A stretch of 64,000 bases of DNA from Paenibacillus thalictri (lineage in GTDB: Bacteria; Bacillota; Bacilli; Paenibacillales; NBRC-103111), in NCBI RefSeq assembly GCF_004307995.1, contig NZ_SIRE01000006.1:124001-188000 (forward strand), read 5' to 3'. The notes beneath the pieces were generated by a model, which did no database searches, was not told the origin of the DNA, and saw nothing but the letters and a program-made list of their open reading frames with translations. Each line of letters starts with the position of its first letter. The stretch's first letter is position 1. Below, piece by piece: positions 8,845-17,543 of this stretch. Both the position numbers and the translations under genes were made by a program.

Positions 8845-9959
8845 TACTTTGGCACCTCATTTCCGCAGCGCGGGTACCCGGATATGCAAATATCCGAATC
8901 GAACTGCTGCAGTTCAAGCCTTTCAAGAACAAACGCTTGCTCCATTCGTTCTATTCCTTCAAAGCGGAAATTCCCGGGAGCATCCGCTCCGCCGATGATT
9001 TTTGGAGCGAAAAATAAAATGATTTTGTCAATCAGACCTTGAGTCAGCATCGCACCGTTTAAGCGGCCTCCGCCTTCCAGCAGGATCGAGCCAATCTCTC
9101 TTTCCCCTAAGAGCCTCATAGCTTCAGCCAAATCGACCTGCGGACCGGCTCCGCAACGGATGACCGAAACACCCGCCTCCTCGAGTTGTACGGATTTTCT
9201 CTCATCCGCTAGCTCTGTCGTCAAAACGATCGTATCCGCCGTACGGTCTGTAACCACCTGCGCCGTTAACGGAATTCGCAGCCGCGAATCAACGACAATA
9301 CGGATCGGCTGAAGCGCAGGGACCGGTAAACGGGTTGTCAGCTGAGGGTTGTCCTGAAGGACCGTCTCAACGCCGACCATAATGCCCTGATGCCGGTGCC
9401 TTAAGGTATGAACGTACGCTCTCGCCGATTCACCGGTGATCCATTTGCTGTCGCCGGTTTTGGCGGCGATTTTTCCGTCCAACGTGCTGGCGGTTTTTAA
9501 TGTGACAAAAGGCAGCTTGGTCGCAATGTATTTGTTAAACATTTCGTTCAAGCGCAGCGCCCTCATCTCAAGCAATCCGACCTCGACTTCGATGCCATGG
9601 GAACGCAGCTTGGCAATGCCGGTACCGGCTACAAGCGGATTCGGATCGGTGCAAGCGACAACGACACGTTGCACTTTTTCATGGATCAGCCGGTCGCTGC
9701 AAGGCGGCGTACGGCCGTGATGGCTGCATGGCTCCAGCGTCACGTAGACGGTGCTTCCTTCGGCAGAGGCGCCCGCCATATTCAGCGCATGCACTTCCGC
9801 ATGAGGAGTACCTCTCTGCAGATGCGCTCCCATACCCACAATCCGTCCGTCCTTGACCACGACACAGCCCACTGCCGGGTTGATGCCCGTTTGGCCGGCG
9901 GGACCTTCGGCCAATTGCAGCGCCAGGTTCATGTAGTATTCATCATTCAGCAGTTCCAT
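8844..9959 (-). CDS. ribD: Bifunctional diaminohydroxyphosphoribosylaminopyrimidine deaminase / 5-amino-6-(5-phosphoribosylamino)uracil reductase
   Basis: A 371-residue two-domain enzyme. The N-terminal CMP/dCMP deaminase-type zinc domain (about 1-145) shows HAEVHAL and EPCSHHGRTPPC; the C-terminal reductase (about 150-365) shows KTASTLDGKIA, STKWITG-like DSKWITG and EGGGRLNGAML. It performs the second and third steps of riboflavin synthesis. It is the first gene of the operon, preceded by GAAGGTGAG and by an FMN riboswitch leader. Confidence 0.96.
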   Translation of the reverse strand: MELLNDEYYMNLALQLAEGPAGQTGINPAVGCVVVKDGRIVGMGAHLQRGTPHAEVHALNMAGASAEGSTVYVTLEPCSHHGRTPPCSDRLIHEKVQRVVVACTDPNPLVAGTGIAKLRSHGIEVEVGLLEMRALRLNEMFNKYIATKLPFVTLKTASTLDGKIAAKTGDSKWITGESARAYVHTLRHRHQGIMVGVETVLQDNPQLTTRLPVPALQPIRIVVDSRLRIPLTAQVVTDRTADTIVLTTELADERKSVQLEEAGVSVIRCGAGPQVDLAEAMRLLGEREIGSILLEGGGRLNGAMLTQGLIDKIILFFAPKIIGGADAPGNFRFEGIERMEQAFVLERLELQQFDSDICISGYPRCGNEVPK

Positions 9960-9985
9960 CTCTCACCTTCGTCTTTATCTATTTA

Positions 9986-10021
9986 CAAAAAAGACCCCTC
10001 TCCAAAAATGGAAGGGGCCTG
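9986..10021 (-). terminator. Leader terminator of the rib operon (riboswitch expression platform)
   Basis: On the minus strand a GC-rich stem (GGCCCCTTCC pairing with GGAGAGGGGTC) followed by TTTTTT lies between the FMN aptamer and ribD, ending about 26 bases before the ribD start. Its position implies premature termination when FMN is bound. Confidence 0.88.
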
Positions 10022-10154
10022 TTGACAGGTTGAAAAAACACGTAAATAAAGCTAGCCGAAACCCATGCGCTAACAACACAAATACAAAGCGAATAACGCC
10101 CGTAAATGTGAAAAAAGGCACATGAAAAAAACAGCAACTCTTTTCGCGAATTTT

Positions 10155-10325
<171 letters not shown>

Positions 10326-10352
10326 TGGATCTGTAACGATCCTATTTATAAT

Positions 10353-10793
10353 TTATTGCTCGTCCCACACTTTAACTTCGGTCATTTTGTCTCCGCCTTT
10401 AAGCGCATCGACAAATTCCAACCCTTTGGATACTTTGCCAAATACCGTATGCTGCTTGTCAAGATGCGGCTGCGGCTGGTAGCAGATGTAGAATTGGCTT
10501 CCGCCTGTGTCGCGTCCGGCATGAGCCATAGCGAGTGTGCCGCGTTCATGTTTGCTTGTATTGGTAGCCGTCTCGCATTTGATCGTGTAGCCAGGGCCGC
10601 CTGTGCCCGTTCCATTCGGGCAGCCGCCTTGCGCGACAAATCCCGGAATGACGCGGTGGAACGTAAGTCCGTTATAAAAACCTTCGTTAGCCAGCTTCTC
10701 AAAGTTGGCAACCGTGTTAGGAGCTTCTTCCGGGAAAAAGTCGATCAGCACTTCTCCGCCTTTTTCAAGAGTTATCTTACCTTTTTTTGCCAT
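10353..10793 (-). CDS. ppiB: Cyclophilin-type peptidyl-prolyl cis-trans isomerase
   Basis: A 146-residue cytoplasmic cyclophilin with no signal peptide. It shows [20 protein letters not shown] with the catalytic arginine, then [20 protein letters not shown] and [15 protein letters not shown]. It catalyses proline isomerisation in protein folding. In B. subtilis ppiB also sits between lysA and the rib operon. The FMN aptamer begins about 27 bases past its stop. Confidence 0.93.
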   Translation of the reverse strand: MAKKGKITLEKGGEVLIDFFPEEAPNTVANFEKLANEGFYNGLTFHRVIPGFVAQGGCPNGTGTGGPGYTIKCETATNTSKHERGTLAMAHAGRDTGGSQFYICYQPQPHLDKQHTVFGKVSKGLEFVDALKGGDKMTEVKVWDEQ

Positions 10794-10884
10794 GAATTAT
10801 GTACACTCCTTCAGTTGGTTTCATCTCAATATCCTCATCATTTTACTACATTGAAGCACAAAAAGGAAATATGAATCGAGAAAA

Positions 10885-11061
10885 TTACTCTTCGATGCTG
10901 AATACGGTCATCTTGTTCCATTCGGAAAAGTTTTTCGAATACTCGTCTTTATCGACCATGATGTACTCGTTTGTATCAGGCAAATGAACGACGTAATAGG
11001 ATTTATTGTTTTCTCTGAACAATTTTTTGGCCGTGTCGATCGCATACTGCTTGGTCATCAT
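10885..11061 (-). CDS. Small conserved-looking protein of unknown function
   Basis: A 58-residue soluble protein beginning MMTKQYAIDTAKKLF and ending in TVFSIEE. It is rich in tyrosine, lysine and aspartate and has no cysteine or membrane segment. The ATG at 11061 is preferred over an in-frame GTG at 11070 because AGGAGA ends 9 bases before it and would abut the GTG. It lies between lysA and ppiB, in the same direction. I do not recognise the family. Confidence 0.65.
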   Translation of the reverse strand: MMTKQYAIDTAKKLFRENNKSYYVVHLPDTNEYIMVDKDEYSKNFSEWNKMTVFSIEE

Positions 11062-11203
11062 GGCATTCACTCTCCTATTTATTTTACGAATCTATTAAAA
11101 TATTATCATAAAAGAACGTATCAAGAACATGACTAACTTTGTCGGAATTTCGCGGTTTCCGGGAGCGCGGCTCAAACGGGCCTGCCGCGGAACAGCCAAG
11201 TCG

Positions 11204-11244
11204 CAAAAAATGCCCTGCTCCTCCAGCGAGGAACAAGGCATTTG
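11204..11244 (-). terminator. Rho-independent terminator after lysA
   Basis: On the minus strand AAATGCC...GTTCCTC pairs with GAGGAGC...GGGCATTT and is followed by a T run. It lies 34-74 bases beyond the lysA stop. Confidence 0.85.
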
Positions 11245-11277
11245 CATCCATACACATATGAGTTTAGCTATCGATAC

Positions 11278-12609
11278 CTACACGGTCTTCGTTACTTGCT
11301 TCAAACGCTCCGGAATTACATCGTTGCCGATAATATTGTCGAACGATTCGCGCTGAACCACGACGTCGGCTTTGCCGTCTTGGACGAAGACAACCGCCGG
11401 TTTGCGGATACGGTTGTAGTTGCTCGCCATCGCGTAGTTGTAAGCGCCGGTGCAAGCGACGGCCAGCACATCGCCGGAATTTACTTTAGGCAAAGAAACG
11501 TCCCAAATCAGCATATCGCCGCTTTCGCAGCATTTGCCGGCAATCGATACGACTTCTTCCGCAGGTTCGGTTGCGCGGTTGGCCAGCATCGCCTCGTATT
11601 GCGCCTCATACAGGGCAGGACGCGGGTTATCGGTCATACCGCCGTCTACGGCAACATACTTGCGGACGCCGGGGATGTCTTTATACGTACCCACTGTGTA
11701 CAATGTCGTACCGGCATCACCCACGATGCTGCGGCCCGGTTCGATCCATATTTCCGGCACAGGGAAACCTTGACGCCCGAATTCGCTCTTGACCGCTTGC
11801 ACGATCGCCCCGACATAATCGGATACCGGCAGCGGCGTATCGCCCTCGACATAACGAATGCCGAAACCTCCGCCAAGATTGATCACTTTAAAAGTCAGCT
11901 TCAGCTCTTCGCGCACTTTAACGGCGAATTGCGCCACTTTTTCGGCTGCCATCCGGAAGCCTTCGACTTCAAAGATTTGTGAACCTATATGTGAATGGAT
12001 ACCCAGCAATTCCACATGGTCAAGATGCATCGCTTCTTCCACCGCACGGTAAGCCGATCCGTTCTGCAAATCGAAGCCAAATTTGGAATCGGTCTGCCCC
12101 GTTGAGATAAACTCATGCGTATGGGCTTCGACTCCCGGCGTGATGCGATACAGCATCTTCGCTTTTTTCCGCTTCTCTCCGGCAATGGCGTTCAGCATAT
12201 GCAGCTCGATGAAATTATCGACGACAAAACAGCCGATGCCCGCATCCAGCGCCATTTCGATTTCTTGAGGGGTTTTGTTATTGCCGTGAAAATGAATCCG
12301 CTCCGCGGGAAAACCCGCAAGCAGCGCCGTATGCAGCTCCCCGTCGGAAACGACGTCAAGCGACATGCCTTCCTCTTCCACAATACGGCACATTGCCATC
12401 GTGCAGAACGCTTTGCTTGCATAAGCTACTTGAAACTGCAGTCCCGATGCGCGAAAAGCGCCGACAAACTCGCGGCAGCGGCGGCGGATCAGCTCTTCAT
12501 CCATAACATAGAGAGGGGTGCCGTGCGTTTGCGCAAGCCATGTCGCGTCGCAGCCCCCGATCTCCAGATGACCTTTATCGTTTATTTTGCTCGTACCATG
12601 CAAATACAT
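11278..12609 (-). CDS. lysA: Diaminopimelate decarboxylase
   Basis: A 443-residue fold-type III PLP enzyme converting meso-diaminopimelate to L-lysine. The PLP lysine lies in VAYASKAFCT near residue 65, the phosphate-binding loop is NLGGGFGIRY, and the substrate-binding residues appear in EPGRSIVGDAG and CCESGDML. Length fits the family. The position downstream of spoVAF matches B. subtilis. A terminator follows, and no lysine riboswitch is visible in the 280 bases upstream. Confidence 0.96.
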   Translation of the reverse strand: MYLHGTSKINDKGHLEIGGCDATWLAQTHGTPLYVMDEELIRRRCREFVGAFRASGLQFQVAYASKAFCTMAMCRIVEEEGMSLDVVSDGELHTALLAGFPAERIHFHGNNKTPQEIEMALDAGIGCFVVDNFIELHMLNAIAGEKRKKAKMLYRITPGVEAHTHEFISTGQTDSKFGFDLQNGSAYRAVEEAMHLDHVELLGIHSHIGSQIFEVEGFRMAAEKVAQFAVKVREELKLTFKVINLGGGFGIRYVEGDTPLPVSDYVGAIVQAVKSEFGRQGFPVPEIWIEPGRSIVGDAGTTLYTVGTYKDIPGVRKYVAVDGGMTDNPRPALYEAQYEAMLANRATEPAEEVVSIAGKCCESGDMLIWDVSLPKVNSGDVLAVACTGAYNYAMASNYNRIRKPAVVFVQDGKADVVVQRESFDNIIGNDVIPERLKQVTKTV

Positions 12610-12846
12610 TACCGGATCTCCTCTTCCTTGACGTTAAAAAGGCCTTAAACATTAATATTAAGGTACCATAACCCGTTTCCACTTACAACAGACAGAACAA
12701 AGACGCCGTTCAAAACTTTTCACGGCCCATCACATCCCTGCCTGGCGACAACTTTCCGGCGGGATAAAGGAGGAATTTGCTCATCCGGATCAGCTCTTGG
12801 CGCTCCGAGTCCCCCGAACTTATATATATGCACAATCCGTTAACTT

Positions 12847-12884
12847 AAAAAGGCGATTGCCCAGCTTGCCGGGAAATCGCCTTA
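12847..12884 (-). terminator. Rho-independent terminator after spoVAF
   Basis: On the minus strand AAGGCGATT pairs with AATCGCCTT around CCCGGCAAGCTGGG, followed by TTTTT. It starts 6 bases after the spoVAF stop. The rest of the 12610-12890 gap shows no gene or riboswitch that I can recognise. Confidence 0.88.
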
Positions 12885-12890
12885 ATTGTC

Positions 12891-14786
12891 TTAGGAACGG
12901 CGTTTCGGCTGTCTGGTGCCGTCCACCGTTTTCGTAATGCTGAGCCGCTGCTTCATCGATAAAAACGGTCGGCGGAGCCAAATGCCCAAAGCCGCCTGCG
13001 CATTAAACGGAATAAACGGCCACATGTACGGGGCGTTGTAAGCTCTTTGCACCGTCAGAAATACAATGAGAAACGTCGATCCGACAACAAACCCGGGTAC
13101 CTTAAATATCGCCGTTGCGGCAAGCAGTCCCAGCCGGGCCAGCCGGTTCGCCAAACTTAACTCATAACTTGGCGTGGCGAAAGTCCCCATCGCGGCCACC
13201 GCCAAATACAAAATAACCTCATTGACAAACAAGCCTGTCTTGACGGCGATTTCACCCACGAGAATCGCCGCGACGAGACCCATAGCCGTCGCCAGCGGAG
13301 TGGGCGTATGAACGGCGGCCATACGCATGAGATCGGTGCCGACCTCGGCGATGAAAAACTGCAGCAGCAGCGGCAGATGACCTTGCTTATCCGGCCCGAT
13401 AAAGTCCATCCCCGGAGGCTTCAGCTGCGGTTCCGTCACAAGCAGAAACCATAAAGGCAGCAAAAAGATCGATGCCGCAATGCCCGCAAACCGGACCCAC
13501 CGTAAATAAGTGCCGACCATCGGCGTTTGGCGGTATTCTTCGGCGTGCTGCACATGATGGAAAAACGTGGTCGGCAATATGATCGCAGACGGTGAGGTAT
13601 CGACCAGCACCACCACATGGCCTTCCAGCAAATGCGCGGCGACGACGTCTGGCCGCTCCGTAAAGCGTACCATGGGATACGGATTCCACCCTTTGCCGAA
13701 AATCGCCTCCTCCAGCTGCTTCTCCGCAAGCGGAATTCCGTCGACCTCCACCTTATCTATCTTATCCTTAACCGCTTTAACCAAATCCAGATCGACAATG
13801 TCTTGGATATACGAGATGCACACATCCGTATGCGTTCTTCTTCCTACTTTTGTCAGTTCGAACATCAAACGCGGATCCCGAAGCCGGCGCCGGATCAGCG
13901 TCACGTTGGTCAACAGCGTTTCGACAAAGCCGTCGCGCGAGCCGCGCACGACCTTCTCCAAATCCGGCTCGGCGGTTGAGCGTACCGGATACGTTTTGGC
14001 ATCAATCGTAATCGCCTGCGTTTCACCTTCAAAAAAGAAAGCCGACATGCCCATATTGACGTTGGCCACTACCTCCGTCATTTTGGAGACGGTCGCTACT
14101 TGAATGTGCGGTATCAGCTTTTCAAGGAACAACTCGAAAGTTTCGTCGGATTGCTTAGTGGCCTGGGCGTAACTGAGCCGGTCAAGCACCTCGACTAATA
14201 TCACGTCTTTGGCAAAGCCGTTGATATAATAAAGCCCTGTTTTTGTCCCACCAAACACCATTTCGCGAAATACGACGTCAAAGCATTTATTGAGGCCGAC
14301 CTGCTCTTCCAGAATTCGCTTCACATCTTCAAGGTTATCGGGAATGCGTTCTTCCCTTTGCAAGCGTTGTTCCTCGTTGGTCAGCGTCTTCGCTGGATTG
14401 GCCTGCTTGCGGCCCTCCGGCTGAATCACATTCCCCTCCTTGTCTATGTGAAGCTTCGCTTCTTGCGGTTCACCGCCAATCCGCAGTTTGCCTTGCTGCG
14501 CCGGTTCCCTACCCTGCTGCATGTTTTCTTCTCGCAACTGTTTGCCGCGCGCGTGCAGCGTGTCTTCCTGCAGTTTATCGCTTGCATGCAGTTCGTCTTG
14601 TTCGTCTTCTTCCAGCTGCTTATGCTCCGAATGCGGCGTGTCTTCTTCCGCATGTTTACCGTCCGCTTGCAGCGCGTCTTCCTGCGGCTTATGGCTTGCG
14701 TGCAGCGCGTCTTCTTGCGGTCGATCTTGCGATTGTGTCTGCGGTTCGCCCTTGATCAATCGGGCGCGCTTGGCCAATTTTCTCAT
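12891..14786 (-). CDS. spoVAF: SpoVAF, GerA-family spore membrane protein with a repeat-bearing N-terminal extension
   Basis: A 631-residue protein. From about residue 145 onward it is a GerA-type subunit: soluble region with DLEDVKRILEEQVGLNKCFD-like start, VVLVDTSPSAIILPTTFFHH, then five membrane segments and PFIPFNAQAALGIWLRRPFL. SpoVAF associates with the dipicolinate channel and germination complex in the spore inner membrane. Residues about 1-140 are an extra hydrophilic extension with roughly six degenerate 12-residue repeats; ordinary SpoVAF is near 490 residues. Its place directly below spoVAB and above lysA supports AF over a germinant receptor A subunit. Confidence 0.9.
   Translation of the reverse strand: MRKLAKRARLIKGEPQTQSQDRPQEDALHASHKPQEDALQADGKHAEEDTPHSEHKQLEEDEQDELHASDKLQEDTLHARGKQLREENMQQGREPAQQGKLRIGGEPQEAKLHIDKEGNVIQPEGRKQANPAKTLTNEEQRLQREERIPDNLEDVKRILEEQVGLNKCFDVVFREMVFGGTKTGLYYINGFAKDVILVEVLDRLSYAQATKQSDETFELFLEKLIPHIQVATVSKMTEVVANVNMGMSAFFFEGETQAITIDAKTYPVRSTAEPDLEKVVRGSRDGFVETLLTNVTLIRRRLRDPRLMFELTKVGRRTHTDVCISYIQDIVDLDLVKAVKDKIDKVEVDGIPLAEKQLEEAIFGKGWNPYPMVRFTERPDVVAAHLLEGHVVVLVDTSPSAIILPTTFFHHVQHAEEYRQTPMVGTYLRWVRFAGIAASIFLLPLWFLLVTEPQLKPPGMDFIGPDKQGHLPLLLQFFIAEVGTDLMRMAAVHTPTPLATAMGLVAAILVGEIAVKTGLFVNEVILYLAVAAMGTFATPSYELSLANRLARLGLLAATAIFKVPGFVVGSTFLIVFLTVQRAYNAPYMWPFIPFNAQAALGIWLRRPFLSMKQRLSITKTVDGTRQPKRRS
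14502..14723 (-). repeat. Degenerate 36-base (12-codon) tandem repeats in spoVAF
   Basis: Encodes residues about 22-95 of SpoVAF as PQEDALHASHK-type units: RPQEDALHASHK, PQEDALQADGKH, AEEDTPHSEHKQ, LEEDEQDELHASDK, LQEDTLHARGKQ, LREENMQQGREP. The units are acidic with conserved histidine and lysine and one unit has a two-residue insertion. The DNA repeats are recognisable on the plus strand as recurring tcttcc/tgcagc/gcttgc blocks. Confidence 0.85.
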
Positions 14787-14828
14787 GTATGTTTCCTCCT
14801 CGATGTGCGATGTTAATCCGGCATCCCA

Positions 14829-15257
14829 TTAGTATGTATAATAAATCAACCAGTCGAATAACGAGCCGAGCACTTTGCCTAAAATCATGGCCGTCAGCAG
14901 CCAGACCATAACCTGCTCCATGCCGATCCGTTTGGCTAATATGGGCAGCACGTTGATCACTTCCGTCAGCGCTGCAGCCAGCATACCGACAAAACAGCCG
15001 GCAAACAGCCCGACAAACGCCGTAGATAACGCAAAAAACGCCATCTCCCAATCAAAAAAGTCCGTCGCCGTCCAAAACATCGATCCTGCCACTACGGCAC
15101 CTTCGTACCAGCGAATATAGCGGTAGCTTCGCGTTAATTGAACTAAACGCGGGATGATGTCGAGCACAATCAGAAAGGCAACCATTCCGCTGCCAACGGC
15201 CACCCCGCCGGAAAGCCCGATGAAAATCAGCAGCAGCGATGAAAGCCAATCCGTCAT
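14829..15257 (-). CDS. spoVAB: Stage V sporulation protein AB
   Basis: A 142-residue integral membrane protein with four or five helices (LLLIFIGLSGGVAVGSGMVA, FVGLFAGCFVGMLAAALTEV, IGMEQVMVWLLTAMILGK). This matches SpoVAB, a forespore protein of the SpoVA system that moves dipicolinic acid into the spore and out on germination. It overlaps the spoVAA stop by 4 bases. The next gene downstream is spoVAF; the AC, AD and AE genes usual in between are absent. Confidence 0.88.
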   Translation of the reverse strand: MTDWLSSLLLIFIGLSGGVAVGSGMVAFLIVLDIIPRLVQLTRSYRYIRWYEGAVVAGSMFWTATDFFDWEMAFFALSTAFVGLFAGCFVGMLAAALTEVINVLPILAKRIGMEQVMVWLLTAMILGKVLGSLFDWLIYYTY

Positions 15258-15910
15258 GCTCTGTCCTTCCCGCTTTTTGCAGCGGTACTGTCTTGATCCG
15301 GCATTTTGGAATATTCCTCGGTGATGACGTATTGATTCACGCTTTCCTGATACATATACATTTCGACTTCCAGCGGGCTTGGTTCTTCATTGAATTTCTT
15401 TTTAAACAGCCGGTTGAAAAAAATCGTCATACCGATGCCGATACCAATGGAATACGGAATTTGCAGAAGCAGCGGATGCTCCTGCTTGACGCCGGTAAGC
15501 AGCTGGTACAATCGTTTATGCACCGCCAGCATGCTGACGTCGGCATGAAAGTTCATAATCGCAAGTCCGGACCCGATAAACAGCAGCAGCCAGACAAGCA
15601 GAACTAGCACAATATTAGGCGTTTTGCTCGGCGAATATACCTCGATCAGCGAATGCGGCTCGCCGAAATGCTCAATTTGCAGCTGCGGGAATTGGCTTTT
15701 TACCTGCTTCGCAATCATCAGCATATCGATCAACAGCCGGTTGCCGTCTTGTTCATCGGGGTGGATGAGCGGCAAGTGGCGAAGCCGTTCCTCATAAGCC
15801 GGATCTACAAACATTTGGGCCACATGTCCCAGCATCACCGGCTTCCCGCGGGGAACCCTGATTCTTTTTCGCAAGCGGATGTACAGCGTAGGGCCGATAC
15901 GTTCCTGCAT
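15254..15910 (-). CDS. spoVAA: Stage V sporulation protein AA
   Basis: A 218-residue protein starting MQERIGPTLYIRLRKRIRVP, with a cytoplasmic N-terminal domain and two C-terminal membrane segments (about 100-120 and 150-175 in this numbering). This is the SpoVAA layout. The ATG at 15910 is chosen for GGGAGGGAG 9 bases upstream. It is the first gene of the short spoVAA-AB-AF unit and is preceded by a good SigG-type promoter. Confidence 0.88.
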   Translation of the reverse strand: MQERIGPTLYIRLRKRIRVPRGKPVMLGHVAQMFVDPAYEERLRHLPLIHPDEQDGNRLLIDMLMIAKQVKSQFPQLQIEHFGEPHSLIEVYSPSKTPNIVLVLLVWLLLFIGSGLAIMNFHADVSMLAVHKRLYQLLTGVKQEHPLLLQIPYSIGIGIGMTIFFNRLFKKKFNEEPSPLEVEMYMYQESVNQYVITEEYSKMPDQDSTAAKSGKDRA

Positions 15911-15935
15911 CGCTAACACTCCCTCCCGCATTTGG

Positions 15936-15964
15936 CAAAATGTATGAATTATGTCATAGTATGC
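15936..15964 (-). promoter_or_regulatory. Candidate SigG promoter for the spoVA operon
   Basis: On the minus strand GCATA (15960-15964) fits the SigG -35 GHATR, and CATTTTG (15936-15942) fits the -10 CATnHTA at 6 of 7 positions, with the expected 17-base spacer. It lies 26 bases upstream of spoVAA, and spoVA is SigG-dependent in B. subtilis. Confidence 0.6.
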
Positions 15965-16089
15965 GAACATGTTGGAAGGAATAATCATCCGCTGGACTGG
16001 AAATGGAAAGCCAGCCTATTGGCGAATAAATTCCCTGATCCTGCAAATAAATAAACTGGCAGCAAAATTCAGCAAAAAGGTGATGACTC

Positions 16090-16302
16090 ATGAGTTACTT
16101 AATTCTGACCTTGGTAATCATCGGTTCGGTCAATTGGCTGTTGGTCGGCATGTTTGAATGGGATCTTGTGGCGGCAATTTTCGGAGGGGATTCCGTCAGG
16201 AACTCGGCAGTACTCAGCCGGGTGATTTATTCGGTGGTAGGACTTGCCGGACTGTACTGCATCAAATTTTTCTTTCGCGAAGACGAAAAGGCAAGGCAGT
16301 AA
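16090..16302 (+). CDS. DUF378 domain-containing membrane protein
   Basis: A 70-residue protein with two membrane helices (SYLILTLVIIGSVNWLLVGM and VIYSVVGLAGLYCIKFFF) and the NWLLVG..EWDLVAAIFG signature of DUF378. GGTGATGACTC precedes the ATG. It is the only plus-strand gene between the spoVA and spoIIA operons. Function is unknown. Confidence 0.88.
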   Translation: MSYLILTLVIIGSVNWLLVGMFEWDLVAAIFGGDSVRNSAVLSRVIYSVVGLAGLYCIKFFFREDEKARQ

Positions 16303-16315
16303 TCCGGCGGCATTG

Positions 16316-16352
16316 GAAAAAAGACCAGACGCTATTGAGCGATCTGGTCTTT
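16316..16352 (-). terminator. Rho-independent terminator overlapping the sigF stop codon
   Basis: On the minus strand AAAGACCAGA pairs with TCTGGTCTTT, followed by a T run; the left arm encodes the last sigF codons and the TAG stop lies in the loop. It would also act weakly against transcripts from the convergent DUF378 gene. Confidence 0.88.
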
Positions 16353-17087
16353 GATAGACTGCAATATTTTTTTCTCCAGCCTGGATACCTGCACCTGCGA
16401 GATGCCAAGCCGGTGGGCAACTTCCGACTGGGTCTGATCGCGAAAATAGCGAAGATACACGATCAGCCGCTCTCTTTCGTTTAAAGCCCCAATCGCCTCG
16501 TTCAGAGCCAGTTTTTCAAACCACTTCTCCTGGCCTTCGTCGGCAATTTGATCCATTAGGGTAATCGGGTCGCCGTCATTCTCAAACACCGTTTCGTGAA
16601 TCGAAGAAAGCGGTTTATTCGCTTCCTGCGCAAACACGACATCTTCCGGCGTGATGCCTAGCTCCTCCGCCACCTCTTTCACCGTCGGCAGCCGCCCGTT
16701 TCGCTTGGACAGCTCATCTTTTGTTTTGCGGATTTTGTTGGCCAGCTCTTTGAGCGAGCGGCTTACCTTCAACGTACCGTCGTCACGCAAAAACCGCTGG
16801 ATTTCACCGATAATCATCGGTACGGCGTACGTGGAAAACTTGACATCGTAAGATAAATCAAACTTATCGACCGACTTGAGCAGACCGATACATCCGATTT
16901 GGAACAAGTCTTCCGCTTCGTAACCGCGGTTCAAGAAACGCTGAACGACGGACCATACTAAGCGGATATTACAGTTGACCAGCGTTTCCCTGGCCAAATT
17001 GTCACCTGATTGACTGAGTGCAATCAGTCGTTTGACCTCGGCATCATCCAAATAACTGTGGGAGGCATGTTTCAAATCGACATCCAT
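16332..17087 (-). CDS. sigF: RNA polymerase sporulation-specific sigma factor SigF
   Basis: A 251-residue sigma-70 family factor with region 2 (NMRLVWSVVQRF-like NCNIRLVWSVVQRFLNRGYE, DLFQIGCIGLLKSVDKFDLS), region 3 (DDGTLKVSRSLKELANKIRK) and region 4 (LIVYLRYFRDQTQSEVAHRL). It directs the first forespore-specific programme and is held by SpoIIAB until SpoIIAA frees it. It is the last gene of spoIIAA-spoIIAB-sigF. Its terminator overlaps the stop codon. Confidence 0.97.
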   Translation of the reverse strand: MDVDLKHASHSYLDDAEVKRLIALSQSGDNLARETLVNCNIRLVWSVVQRFLNRGYEAEDLFQIGCIGLLKSVDKFDLSYDVKFSTYAVPMIIGEIQRFLRDDGTLKVSRSLKELANKIRKTKDELSKRNGRLPTVKEVAEELGITPEDVVFAQEANKPLSSIHETVFENDGDPITLMDQIADEGQEKWFEKLALNEAIGALNERERLIVYLRYFRDQTQSEVAHRLGISQVQVSRLEKKILQSIKDQIAQ

Positions 17088-17099
17088 AAGATCAGACCC

Positions 17100-17543
17100 C
17101 TAATTGAATAAAGCTTTTTGTATTTCCAGCCGCTTTTTCATTGTAATTTTGGTGCCGACGCCAATGGCGGTCGTGATCTCCACGTGATCCATAAAATTTT
17201 CCATAATCGTAAATCCCATACCCGAACGTTCCAGCTCCGGCTTGCTTGTAAACATCGGCTGTCTCGCCTGCTCCAAATCGGCAATCCCGGCTCCGCGGTC
17301 TTCGATGCTGACCGTAACCGTGTCATCGTCAATCAGCGCGCTGATGATAATGACACCGTCGGGGCGGTTGTCATATCCGTGAATGATGCTGTTGGTCACC
17401 GCCTCCGAAACGACGGTTTTGATATCCGTCAGCTCATCCAAGGTGGGATCAAGCTGCGATACGAAGGCGGCGACGGCAACCCGGGCGAACGATTCGTTCT
17501 CCGAACGACTGGCAAACTGCAATGTCATAAAATTACTGCTCAT
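17100..17543 (-). CDS. spoIIAB: Anti-sigma F factor / serine kinase SpoIIAB
   Basis: A 147-residue GHKL-fold kinase that binds and inactivates SigF and phosphorylates SpoIIAA. The ATP-binding boxes are visible as [13 protein letters not shown] (N box), [12 protein letters not shown] (G1) and [15 protein letters not shown] (G2). It overlaps the spoIIAA stop by 4 bases and has GGAGG before its ATG. Confidence 0.97.
   Translation of the reverse strand: MSSNFMTLQFASRSENESFARVAVAAFVSQLDPTLDELTDIKTVVSEAVTNSIIHGYDNRPDGVIIISALIDDDTVTVSIEDRGAGIADLEQARQPMFTSKPELERSGMGFTIMENFMDHVEITTAIGVGTKITMKKRLEIQKALFN

Noticed and set aside
14480..14740. Regular repeats that could be mistaken for a CRISPR array
   Set aside because: The spacing is codon-phased, units are degenerate and in frame with spoVAF. 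There are no spacer-like unique segments or cas genes.
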